This document shows positions 45,455-52,805 of a stretch of DNA of 64,000 nucleotides, one piece after another. Both the position numbers and the translations under genes were made by a program. How positions within the stretch are numbered: the stretch's first letter is position 1; each line of letters begins with the position of its first letter. This DNA is from Arthrobacter frigidicola (GTDB taxonomy: Bacteria > Actinomycetota > Actinomycetes > Actinomycetales > Micrococcaceae). The stretch lies in assembly GCA_003602285.1 (NCBI GenBank), contig QZVU01000002.1:248001-312000 (forward strand). Reading direction: 5' to 3'. Below the pieces are notes generated by a model that saw nothing but the letters and a program-made list of their open reading frames with translations, was not told the origin of the DNA and made no database searches.

Positions 45455-46783
45455 ATGAGCGCGCTTGGAACCGGCTGGACCCTGCACGGGGACGGCAAGA
45501 ATGTCACCCCGGGCGCCTACGTGGCCCCCGATGAGCGCCTGAGCTGGCCGCGCACCATCGGCATCGGGGCGCAGCACGTCGTCGCCATGTTCGGCGCGAC
45601 CTTCCTGGTGCCCCTGATTACCGGCTTCCCGCCGTCGACCACGCTGCTGTTCTCGGGCATCGGCACGATCCTGTTCCTGGTCATCACCGCAGGGCGGGTA
45701 CCCAGCTACCTCGGCTCCAGCTTCGCCTTCATCGCCCCCATCGCCGCGGCCCAGGCCCAGCACGGGCCCGCCGGGGCGCTCGGGGGCATCGTGATGGCCG
45801 GTGCCCTCCTGGCGGTCATCGGCTTCATCGTCCACCGCGCCGGCTCGCGCTGGATCCAGGCCGCGATGCCCCCGGTCGTCACCGGTTCCATCGTCGCCCT
45901 GATCGGGCTCAACCTCGCCCCGACGGCGAAGAACAGCGTCGAGCAGGGTCCGGTGACGGCGGTCGTGACGATCCTCGCCATCCTGCTGGTCACCGTGCTG
46001 TTCCGGGGCATTTTGGGCCGCCTCTCAATCCTGATCGGCGTGCTCGCCGGCTACCTCGTGGCGATGCTGCGCGGAGAGGTCGACTTCGCGGCGATCGGCG
46101 ACGCCGCCTGGATCGGGCTGCCCGAGTTCTCGGCTCCCACCTTCCACCTCTCCGTCGTCGGCCTGTTCCTTCCGGTGGTGCTGGTCCTGGTCGCCGAGAA
46201 CATCGGCCACGTGAAGTCGGTGGCCGCCATGACCGGGCGGGACCTCGACCCGGTGACCGGCCGGGCCCTGATGGCCGACGGCGTCGCCACCATGATCGCC
46301 GGTGCCGGCAGCGGCTCCGGCACCACGACCTACGCGGAGAACATCGGGGTGATGGCCGCCTCGCGCGTCTACTCGACGGCGGCGTACTGGGTGGCCGGCA
46401 TCGTCGCCGTGCTGCTGAGCCTCTTCCCCAAGTTCGGGGCGCTCATCGCCACCGTTCCCCCGGGCGTCCTCGGCGGCGCCGGGGTGGTGCTGTACGGCAT
46501 GATCGGGATCCTCGGCGTGCGGATCTGGGTCTCCAACCAGGTCAACTTCTCCAACCCCATCAACCTCTCCACCGCCGGCGTGGCCCTGGTGATCGGCATC
46601 GCCGACTTCACCTGGACGGTCGGGGACCTGACCTTCGCGGGCATCGCGCTCGGCACCGCCGCCGCCCTGCTGATCTTCCACGGCATGACCGCCATCGCCC
46701 GGGTGCGCGGCAGCGAGCACGTCGCGGGACCTGGTGAGCCCGAGGCCGCCGACACCGGAACCAAGCCCTCGAAACTGGGCTGA
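45455..46783 (+). CDS. Uracil/xanthine permease (NCS2 family)
   Basis: A 442-residue transporter with about 12-14 membrane segments. The NCS2 signature is in TTTYAENIGVMAASRV, preceded by VLVAENIGHVKSVAAMTGRDL; other family landmarks include QHVVAMFGATFLVPLITGF at the N-terminus. Closest in feel to UraA-type uracil permeases. It is a single gene, divergent from the SDR operon; GGAAGG lies nine bases before the ATG. No pyrimidine-salvage gene is adjacent, so the substrate stays provisional. Confidence 0.9.
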   Translation: MSALGTGWTLHGDGKNVTPGAYVAPDERLSWPRTIGIGAQHVVAMFGATFLVPLITGFPPSTTLLFSGIGTILFLVITAGRVPSYLGSSFAFIAPIAAAQAQHGPAGALGGIVMAGALLAVIGFIVHRAGSRWIQAAMPPVVTGSIVALIGLNLAPTAKNSVEQGPVTAVVTILAILLVTVLFRGILGRLSILIGVLAGYLVAMLRGEVDFAAIGDAAWIGLPEFSAPTFHLSVVGLFLPVVLVLVAENIGHVKSVAAMTGRDLDPVTGRALMADGVATMIAGAGSGSGTTTYAENIGVMAASRVYSTAAYWVAGIVAVLLSLFPKFGALIATVPPGVLGGAGVVLYGMIGILGVRIWVSNQVNFSNPINLSTAGVALVIGIADFTWTVGDLTFAGIALGTAAALLIFHGMTAIARVRGSEHVAGPGEPEAADTGTKPSKLG

Positions 46784-46826
46784 GCCGCACGCCCCCGACC
46801 TCCGGCACCCGTCCCGCGGCACTGCG

Positions 46827-46832
46827 TACAGT
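46827..46832 (+). promoter_or_regulatory. -10 box of the glutaryl-CoA-dehydrogenase-like gene (leaderless start)
   Basis: TACAGT is followed by six bases (AAGGGA) and the ATG at 46839. The purine run touches the ATG and cannot serve as a normal ribosome-binding site. Confidence 0.45.
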
Positions 46833-46838
46833 AAGGGA

Positions 46839-48011
46839 ATGACCCCGGAGACCCCCGATCCCACCGACCTTCTCGGCATCGACTCCCTCCTCTCCGCCGA
46901 GGAGGTGGCGCTGCGGGGCAGGGTCCGCGCCTTCGTCGACGCGGAGATTCGGCCGAACATCGCCCGGTGGTACGACACCGGGGAGTTTCCGCTCGACATC
47001 GTTGCGCCGATGGCCGAACTCGGGCTGCTCGGCATGCACCTCGAGGGCTACGGGTGTGCGGGTCGCAGCGCCGTCGAGTACGGGCTGGCGGCCCTCGAGG
47101 TCGAGGCCGGCGACTCGGGCGTGCGCACCTTCCTCAGCGTCCAGGGTTCCCTGGCCATGGGCGCCATCGCCCGGCACGGCTCCGAGGAGCAGAAGAACCA
47201 GTGGCTTCCCCGGATGGCCGCAGGCAGCGTGATCGGTTGCTTCGCGCTGACCGAACCCGGCGGCGGATCCGACCCGGCGAGCATGCTGACCAACGCCCGC
47301 CGGGACGGCGGCGACTGGGTGCTCAATGGAACCAAGCGCTGGATCGGACTGGCGAGCATCGCGCAGGTGGCCGTGGTGTGGGCGCAGACCGACGACGGCA
47401 TCCGCGGCTTCCTCGTGCCCACCGACACTCCGGGATTCCGGGCCACCGAGATTCCCCAAAAGCTGTCAATGCGCGCCTCCATCCAGTGCGACGTCGAACT
47501 GACGGACGTTCGGCTCCCGGCCGAGGCGCTGCTTCCCGCCGCCCGGGGGCTCCGGGGCCCGTTCGAATGCCTCAACGACGCGCGGTACGGCATCGCATGG
47601 GGTGCCATGGGGGCGGCGCGCGACAGCTACCTGGCGGCGCTCAACTACTCCCGGGAGCGGATGCAGTTCGGCAAGCCGCTGGCGGCCTACCAGCTCACCC
47701 AGGAGAAGCTCGTGAACATGGCTTTGGAGATCACCAAGGGAACGCTGCTGGCGCTGCAGCTTGGGCGGCTTCACGACGCCGGCGCCCTGAAACCGCATCA
47801 GATCTCCGTTGGGAAGCTCAACAATGTCCGGGAGGCCCTTGCCATCGCCCGGGAGGCCCGCGCCATCCTCGGCGGCAACGGCATTACGCTCGACCACTCA
47901 CCGCTGCGCCACGCCAACAACCTCGAGAGCGTCCGTACCTACGAGGGCACCGACGAGGTCCACACCCTGATCCTGGGCCAGCACCTCACCGGCATCCCGG
48001 CCTTCCGGTAG
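46839..48011 (+). CDS. Acyl-CoA dehydrogenase, glutaryl-CoA dehydrogenase type
   Basis: A 390-residue flavoprotein. Family landmarks match glutaryl-CoA dehydrogenase closely: VQGSLAMGAIARHGSEEQKN, IGCFALTEPGGGSDPASML, LNDARYGIAWGAMGAARDSY, RMQFGKPLAAYQLTQEKL, and the catalytic-Glu region LESVRTYEGTDEVHTLILG. Such enzymes convert glutaryl-CoA to crotonyl-CoA in lysine, tryptophan and benzoate breakdown. It is monocistronic here with no CoA transferase beside it, so the exact substrate is inferred from motifs. Confidence 0.88.
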   Translation: MTPETPDPTDLLGIDSLLSAEEVALRGRVRAFVDAEIRPNIARWYDTGEFPLDIVAPMAELGLLGMHLEGYGCAGRSAVEYGLAALEVEAGDSGVRTFLSVQGSLAMGAIARHGSEEQKNQWLPRMAAGSVIGCFALTEPGGGSDPASMLTNARRDGGDWVLNGTKRWIGLASIAQVAVVWAQTDDGIRGFLVPTDTPGFRATEIPQKLSMRASIQCDVELTDVRLPAEALLPAARGLRGPFECLNDARYGIAWGAMGAARDSYLAALNYSRERMQFGKPLAAYQLTQEKLVNMALEITKGTLLALQLGRLHDAGALKPHQISVGKLNNVREALAIAREARAILGGNGITLDHSPLRHANNLESVRTYEGTDEVHTLILGQHLTGIPAFR

Positions 48012-48026
48012 GCAGGCCGGCCTGCC
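48011..48026 (+). terminator. Palindromic hairpin between convergent genes
   Basis: GGCAGGCCGGCCTGCC is a perfect 16-bp palindrome starting at the last base of the acyl-CoA dehydrogenase stop, ten bases before the PHP gene stop. It may end both transcripts, but no U-tract is seen. Confidence 0.4.
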
Positions 48027-48036
48027 GGGCGGCGGA

Positions 48037-49068
48037 TCAGCCTCCGGCCGCCGCGCCCTTTCCGGCCCACTCCAGCAGCCGGTCAAGGGGCCAGGTGGTG
48101 ACGATCCGCTCGGCGGGCACGCCGTTCCGTTCGGCCCGCTCGGCCCCGTACTGAAGGTAGTCGAGCTGGCCGGGTGCGTGGGCGTCGCTGTCGATGCTGA
48201 AGAGGCATCCTGCGTCGAGTGCGAGCCGGATGAGCCGGTCCGGTGGGTCCTGGCGTTCAAGCCGGGAATTGATCTCGACGGCCACGTTGTTCTCGGCGCA
48301 GGCGGCGAAGACCCGCGCCGCGTCGAACTCCGATTCCGGCCGGGTGCCCCTCGAGCCCTGCACGAGGCGCCCGGTGCAGTGGCCCAGGACGTTCGTCTGC
48401 GGGTTCGCGACTGCCCCGAGCATCCGCCGGGTCATGGTGCCGCGGTCGGAGCGGAGCTTGGAGTGCACGCTCGCCACCACAATGTCGAGCCCGTCGAGCA
48501 CCTCCGGCGCCTGGTCGAGGCCGCCGTCCTCGAGGATGTCGACCTCGATGCCGGTGAGCAGGCGGAACCCGTCGCTGCCGTCATTGATGGCCGCCACGAC
48601 GTCGAGCTGGTTTCTCAGCCGCTCGGTGCTCAGCCCGTTCGCGATGGTGAGGCCCGGCGAGTGGTCCGTCAGGGCCAGGTACTCCCGGCCGAGCAGGCGG
48701 GCCGCCGCGGCCATCTCCTCGATGGGCGATCCGCCGTCGGACCATTCGCTGTGGCTGTGCAGGTCGCCGCGCAGGGCGGCGCTGATGTCCGCTCCGCCCT
48801 CGGCGAGCGGCCGGGCGCCGCGCTCGCGCAGGCCCGCCAGGTAGCTGGGAACGCCGCCGTCGACGGCCTCCCGGATCACCTCGAAGGTCCGCTCCCCGAT
48901 CCCCTTGGTCCGTTTCAGCCGTCCATTGCCGATGCGTTCGGCCAGCTCCTCCCGGCTGAGCCCGGCGATGACCGCGGCCGCCTTGCGGAAGGCGGAAACC
49001 TTGAAGGAGGGAGCGGATTCCCGCTCAAGCCAGAAGGCAATCTCGTTGAGCGCATCGGTGGCATCCAT
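48037..49068 (-). CDS. PHP-domain phosphoesterase with N-terminal HhH region (PolX-like)
   Basis: A 343-residue protein. The N-terminus (residues 1-90) resembles the helix-hairpin-helix part of bacterial DNA polymerase X (LNEIAFWLERESAPSFKVSA, RTKGIGERTFEVIREAVDG). Then a PHP domain: DLHSHSEWSDGGSPIEEM, LALTDHSPGLTIANGL, GIEVDILEDGGLD, DIVVASVHSKL, VEINSRLERQDPP and FSIDSDAH. The PolX nucleotidyltransferase catalytic core is missing, so it is probably a nuclease or phosphoesterase. The ATG at 49068 has AGGA upstream. Confidence 0.88.
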   Translation of the reverse strand: MDATDALNEIAFWLERESAPSFKVSAFRKAAAVIAGLSREELAERIGNGRLKRTKGIGERTFEVIREAVDGGVPSYLAGLRERGARPLAEGGADISAALRGDLHSHSEWSDGGSPIEEMAAAARLLGREYLALTDHSPGLTIANGLSTERLRNQLDVVAAINDGSDGFRLLTGIEVDILEDGGLDQAPEVLDGLDIVVASVHSKLRSDRGTMTRRMLGAVANPQTNVLGHCTGRLVQGSRGTRPESEFDAARVFAACAENNVAVEINSRLERQDPPDRLIRLALDAGCLFSIDSDAHAPGQLDYLQYGAERAERNGVPAERIVTTWPLDRLLEWAGKGAAAGG

Positions 49069-49228
49069 GGCAACATCCTGCACCACGCCACCCGGCGCGG
49101 TCTGCCACGGGCGGACGAAATCCCTGCCGCCGCGGCAGGGCGCGGGCCGGATCGTTGCACTGGGGTTCCTTCCCCGTCAGGATTGAAAGAAACGCGTTGA
49201 CACTGTAACGGCGATCACGCATCATCGA

Positions 49229-49244
49229 GTAAACAATTGTTTAC
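49229..49244 (+). promoter_or_regulatory. Perfect 16-bp palindrome GTAAACAATTGTTTAC (operator)
   Basis: An AT-rich, perfectly symmetrical 16-bp site in the otherwise GC-rich 229-base gap between the PHP gene and the SnoaL-like gene. It lies 53 bases before the likely start of the latter. The symmetry and position suggest a dimeric repressor binding site controlling the SnoaL-permease-cyclase operon; no regulator gene is adjacent. Confidence 0.7.
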
Positions 49245-49296
49245 CGCGGAGCAACCAAGCTGGGGACTGGGGTGCGCTGCCTTCCCAGGGATGGCT

Positions 49297-49716
49297 ATGG
49301 AACAGGTAACCCTCGACGAGATTGAACGCGCAGCGGAGCGGCTCGTTGACGCCTTCGCCGCAACCGACACCGCCGGCTATTTCGCCGCCTTCGCCGAGGA
49401 TGCGACCTTCGTCTTCCACACCGAGGCCTGCCGGCTTGAGAACCGCGCCGCCTACGAATCGCTGTGGAACAGCTGGCTGGAGGACGGCTGGCGGGTGGTC
49501 TCGTGCACCAGCAGCAATCCGCGCATCCAGCTTCTCGGTCCCACCGCCGTCTTCACCCACGACGTCGAGACGGTCACCCGGACGGGGGACGGCCCCGGGG
49601 AGACCACCCGCGAACGCGAGACCATCGTCTTCCACCGCTCCGGCGGGTCCGTCACGGCCGTCCATGAGCACCTTTCCTCCCTCCCCGCCGATTCAGCCCT
49701 TCCGGAAGCGAGCTAG
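49297..49716 (+). CDS. SnoaL/NTF2-like protein
   Basis: A 139-residue protein with the NTF2 cone-fold pattern: a first helix (TLDEIERAAERLVDAFAATD), AGYFAAFAEDATFVFHTEA, ENRAAYESLWNSWLEDGWRV, and a beta-rich end (RIQLLGPTAVFTHDVETVT). Resembles the SnoaL-like/YybH group. It is the first gene of an operon with an NCS1 permease and a cyclase and could be an isomerase, hydrolase or binding protein for the same compound. Start 49297 has AGGG six bases upstream; ATG 49291 is an alternative. Confidence 0.75.
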   Translation: MEQVTLDEIERAAERLVDAFAATDTAGYFAAFAEDATFVFHTEACRLENRAAYESLWNSWLEDGWRVVSCTSSNPRIQLLGPTAVFTHDVETVTRTGDGPGETTRERETIVFHRSGGSVTAVHEHLSSLPADSALPEAS

Positions 49717-49720
49717 CGCC

Positions 49721-51154
49721 ATGGCGACCGAGCAGCCCACCCAGTCCAGGACCTCCGCGTACGCCCGGCTGTCGAACCACCTCGAAAAGAACTCCGAGGG
49801 TTACGGCCCGCTCCGGGGCACCCTCGGCACGGGCCGCATTGGGATGATCTGGCTCGCCGCCAACCTGGTGGTGACGACCCTGCTGACCGGGACGCTCTTC
49901 GTCCCCGGCGTGAGCTGGCCCCTGGCCATCGGCATGATCCTGCTCGGCACGCTCATCGGCGGAGCCGTCCTGGTGCTGATCGGCAACATGGGAACCCGGA
50001 CCGGGCTGCCCACCATGTCCCTCACCAAGGGCTCGTTCGGGCTGCGCGGGTCTTTCCTGCCGGTGGCCGCGAACGTCATCATCCTGATGGGCTGGAGCTG
50101 GGTCCAGGCGATGCTTGCCGGAGTGACGGTGAACTTCCTCGTGGAGCAGGCCACCGGCTTCTCCAACCCCGTCCTGTTCTCCGTACTCTGCCAGCTCCTC
50201 GTGGTGTGCCTGGCGATCTTCGGCCACGCGGGTATCGCCCGGGTCGAACCGTGGCTGGCGCTGGTGATCCTCGCCTTCATGGGCTTCATCTTCATCACCG
50301 CCTTCACCACCTTCACGCCGGCCGACTTCGTGACCACCCCGGTTGACCCGGAGGCCGGCTGGACGGGGGTCTCGGTACTCGACGTGGTGATCGCCACGGC
50401 GATCTCCTGGACGGTGCTCTCGGCCGAGTTCAACCGCCTGGCGAAGTCCTCGACGGCGGGAATCGTTGGCTCAGCGATCGGTTACACCCTTTCCACCGTC
50501 CTCGCCATGACGCTGGGGGCCACGGCGATCGCCTACGTCGTCCTCAACGGCGGCGAAGCGGTGCCGTTCGATCCCACCGTCATCGTCGCGGCCTTCGGGG
50601 CCCCGCTGGCGATCGTCATCTTCCTCTCGGTCATGGCCACCAACACCATGGTCGTCTACGGCATGGTGTCCTCGGTCGTGAACATGGCGCCCTCGCGCCG
50701 GGTCACCTTCCTCCCCACCGCGCTCGTGCTTGGCGTGATCTCGATCCTCGGCTCCACCTGGCTGGCACTGTTGAACCAGTTCACCGCCTTCCTGGTCCTG
50801 ATCAGTTCCCTGTTCATCCCCGTGTTCGCGGTGATGATCGTCGATTACTACCTGGTGCGCCGGCGCCACTACGGGACGGACATCCTCCGCGCCAACGGAG
50901 GCGACTACTGGTTCTCCAAGGGAGTCAATATCGCTGCCGTCGTCGTCTGGGCCGTCGGCGCGGCGGTGTCCCTGATCCTCACCTACTCCCTGCCGAGCCC
51001 CATCGGCGCCACCATCCCGACCTTCGTTATCTCCGCCCTGCTGTACCTGGGCTGGGCGGCGGCCACCGGCCGGATGGAACGGGGAACCCCCATCGATAAG
51101 CACCTCCTCGACCTGGCCCCGCCCCAGGAGCAGGAGCCCCGTGCGGATCGTTGA
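49721..51154 (+). CDS. NCS1 family permease (cytosine/purine/hydantoin type)
   Basis: A 477-residue transporter with 12 predicted membrane segments. Family landmarks: an N-terminal RLSNHLEKNSEGYGPLRG, IGNMGTRTGLPTMSLTKGSF, NVIILMGWSWVQAMLAGVTV, VVIATAISWTVLSAEFNRL and DYYLVRRRHYGTDILRANGG. NCS1 carriers import nucleobases, hydantoins, allantoin or related heterocycles. It starts four bases after the SnoaL-like stop and overlaps the cyclase start by 14 bases. The combination suggests uptake plus ring opening of a heterocycle. Confidence 0.9.
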   Translation: MATEQPTQSRTSAYARLSNHLEKNSEGYGPLRGTLGTGRIGMIWLAANLVVTTLLTGTLFVPGVSWPLAIGMILLGTLIGGAVLVLIGNMGTRTGLPTMSLTKGSFGLRGSFLPVAANVIILMGWSWVQAMLAGVTVNFLVEQATGFSNPVLFSVLCQLLVVCLAIFGHAGIARVEPWLALVILAFMGFIFITAFTTFTPADFVTTPVDPEAGWTGVSVLDVVIATAISWTVLSAEFNRLAKSSTAGIVGSAIGYTLSTVLAMTLGATAIAYVVLNGGEAVPFDPTVIVAAFGAPLAIVIFLSVMATNTMVVYGMVSSVVNMAPSRRVTFLPTALVLGVISILGSTWLALLNQFTAFLVLISSLFIPVFAVMIVDYYLVRRRHYGTDILRANGGDYWFSKGVNIAAVVVWAVGAAVSLILTYSLPSPIGATIPTFVISALLYLGWAAATGRMERGTPIDKHLLDLAPPQEQEPRADR

Positions 51155-51794
51155 CCTCTCGCAGCCCGTGGTCACCGGGATGCAGGTGTACCCGGGCGAC
51201 CCGGAGGTCACCCTGACTCCGGTGGCCACGCTGGCCGAGGACGGCTTCCAGGTCGCCAGCGTGCACGCCGGCACCCATACCGGCACCCACATCGACGCGC
51301 CGCTCCACTCCATCGACGGCGGTGCCCCGGTTGACCGGATCGCGCTGGAACGGCTGGTGGGCAGGGCGAGGATCGTGAAATGCCCAGGCCTCGAACCGCA
51401 CCAGCACCTGCGGTGGGCCGACGTCGAAGACGGGCTCCGGGAGTTGCAGGCCGGCTCCATCGTGCTCTTCGAGACCGGGTGGTCGAAATACTTCGGCACG
51501 GAGGACTACCTCGCGCACCCGGTCCTCTCCCCCGAAATCGCCGAGGCGCTGCTGGCCGCCGGGGTTTCCGTGGTCGGCGTCGACACGCTCAACCCCGACC
51601 CGACCCTCTCCAACGGGGGCCTGCTCCCGTTCCACGCGGCCTTCCTGGGCGCCGGCGGGGTGATCATCGAAAACCTCACGAACCTCGCGGCCGTCACCTG
51701 GGAGGATCCGCTGGTCTCGGTCCTGCCCCTGCCGCTGGCCGGCATGGACGGGTCGCCGGTGCGTGCGGTGGCTTTGGACCTGGCCGGACGCTGA
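51141..51794 (+). CDS. Cyclase-family hydrolase (kynurenine formamidase/isatin hydrolase-like)
   Basis: A 217-residue metal-dependent hydrolase of the cyclase family: RIVDLSQPVVTGMQVYPGDP and the metal-binding motif HTGTHIDAPLHSIDGG, with IVLFETGWSKYF and NLTNLAAVTWED near the end. Relatives hydrolyse N-formylkynurenine or open isatin. The GTG start overlaps the NCS1 gene, and AGGAGCAGGAG precedes it. Coupled to the permease, it probably opens the imported ring or amide; the substrate is inferred. Confidence 0.87.
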   Translation: MRIVDLSQPVVTGMQVYPGDPEVTLTPVATLAEDGFQVASVHAGTHTGTHIDAPLHSIDGGAPVDRIALERLVGRARIVKCPGLEPHQHLRWADVEDGLRELQAGSIVLFETGWSKYFGTEDYLAHPVLSPEIAEALLAAGVSVVGVDTLNPDPTLSNGGLLPFHAAFLGAGGVIIENLTNLAAVTWEDPLVSVLPLPLAGMDGSPVRAVALDLAGR

Positions 51795-51811
51795 GGCCCG
51801 GCCCGGAGGAA

Positions 51812-52429
51812 TCAGGCCGGGAGGAAGCGGAAGGTCCCGGCGATGGCGTCGAAGAGGTCGAGCACCTCTTCCTTCAGGGCGAGGTTTGGGGACAGGCCGG
51901 TGACGAGGATGAACTCGTCGCCCGTTCCCGGGACCGGAACGAAGGTGTGGGAGACCAGGACGCGCACGCGCTGGGCTTCGGTCGCCTGAACCTCCTCCTG
52001 CCCGCAGACGCGGGTCGCCGCCGTCCCGTCGGCCAGCCGGACAGCGGTGACCGTGCGCGGCGGGAGGTCGGCCGCGCCCGTGCCGCGGCCGCCGCCGAGC
52101 GCCGCCGACATCGCGGGGGTGGTGAAGGTGGCGGGATCAGGCGCCGTGACCGCGAACAGCATCACCTGCCCGACGAAGAAGCCGTCGTCGTACACCGTCG
52201 CCGTGCCGGCGCCCCACAGTGCCCCGGCCTTCCGTGCGGCCGACGTCACCCGCTTGGCGTGGGCGAAAAGCTCGTCGATCTGGAGTCGCTCCTGCGCCGA
52301 ACCCGCGCCGGCCATCGCTTCCCGCCTCGCGGTCACCAGCTGCTCGTGGGCGATGTCGAAGGTGGCCCAGTGTTCCGGTACGGCGACCGCGAAGCGGCCG
52401 GGGCGGGTGGGCAGGTCAAAGCTTGGCAT
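51812..52429 (-). CDS. Uncharacterised alpha/beta protein of the T7SS-like locus
   Basis: A 205-residue soluble protein beginning MPSFDLPTRPGRFAVAVPEH and ending DLFDAIAGTFRFLPA. Beta-strand-rich stretches (RTVTAVRLADGTAATRV, VRVLVSHTFVPVPGTG, EFILVTGLSPNL) and a helical N-terminal third suggest an alpha/beta sandwich like MOG1/PsbP or LpqN-type folds, but I cannot show homology. No signal peptide. Last gene of the secretion-like operon, 34 bases after the WXG100-like gene at 52464; may be a chaperone for the small proteins. Confidence 0.7.
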   Translation of the reverse strand: MPSFDLPTRPGRFAVAVPEHWATFDIAHEQLVTARREAMAGAGSAQERLQIDELFAHAKRVTSAARKAGALWGAGTATVYDDGFFVGQVMLFAVTAPDPATFTTPAMSAALGGGRGTGAADLPPRTVTAVRLADGTAATRVCGQEEVQATEAQRVRVLVSHTFVPVPGTGDEFILVTGLSPNLALKEEVLDLFDAIAGTFRFLPA

Positions 52430-52463
52430 TAGGTCAACTTCCGCGTCGTGGTGCTGGGATTCG

Positions 52464-52754
52464 TCATTTGGTGTCCTGGTCGAGTGCCTCGGCGAGGTGG
52501 TTGTCGGTATCCACGAAGGCCTGGGTGGCCTCCCGGATCTTGTCCCGGATCTTCTTGCCTTCGTCGATCAGCTGTTTCCGCCCGTCCGACCACCGGCGGT
52601 CGAAGGTCCGTGCCGCGCCCATCACATCGGGGGCATTGCCCAGCATCTGTTCGACGTCGAGCTGACCGGTGCCGGTCTCCAGCAGGGACAGAACGTTGTC
52701 GAGGTCCCTGGCAGCCTCCTCGAGCTCCTCCAGGGGGACCGTGATGTGTGTCAT
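52464..52754 (-). CDS. WXG100-sized helical protein (B)
   Basis: A 96-residue, almost fully helical, Asp/Glu-rich protein: MTHITVPLEELEEAARDLDN, a middle loop with RRWSDGRKQ (no WxG), and a C-terminal helix ending TQAFVDTDNHLAEAL. The motif AFVDTDNHL (79-87) matches AFNETDNQL in the small protein at 59207-59503. Size, two-helix pattern and neighbours fit an ESX/WXG100-like substrate. AAGGAAATCCC precedes the ATG. It is downstream of the large T7SS-signal-like protein. Confidence 0.78.
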   Translation of the reverse strand: MTHITVPLEELEEAARDLDNVLSLLETGTGQLDVEQMLGNAPDVMGAARTFDRRWSDGRKQLIDEGKKIRDKIREATQAFVDTDNHLAEALDQDTK

Positions 52755-52805
52755 TGGGATTTCCTTTCATGGGTCGGAGATCGGGCCCGGCGGGGCGGAG
52801 GCCGG

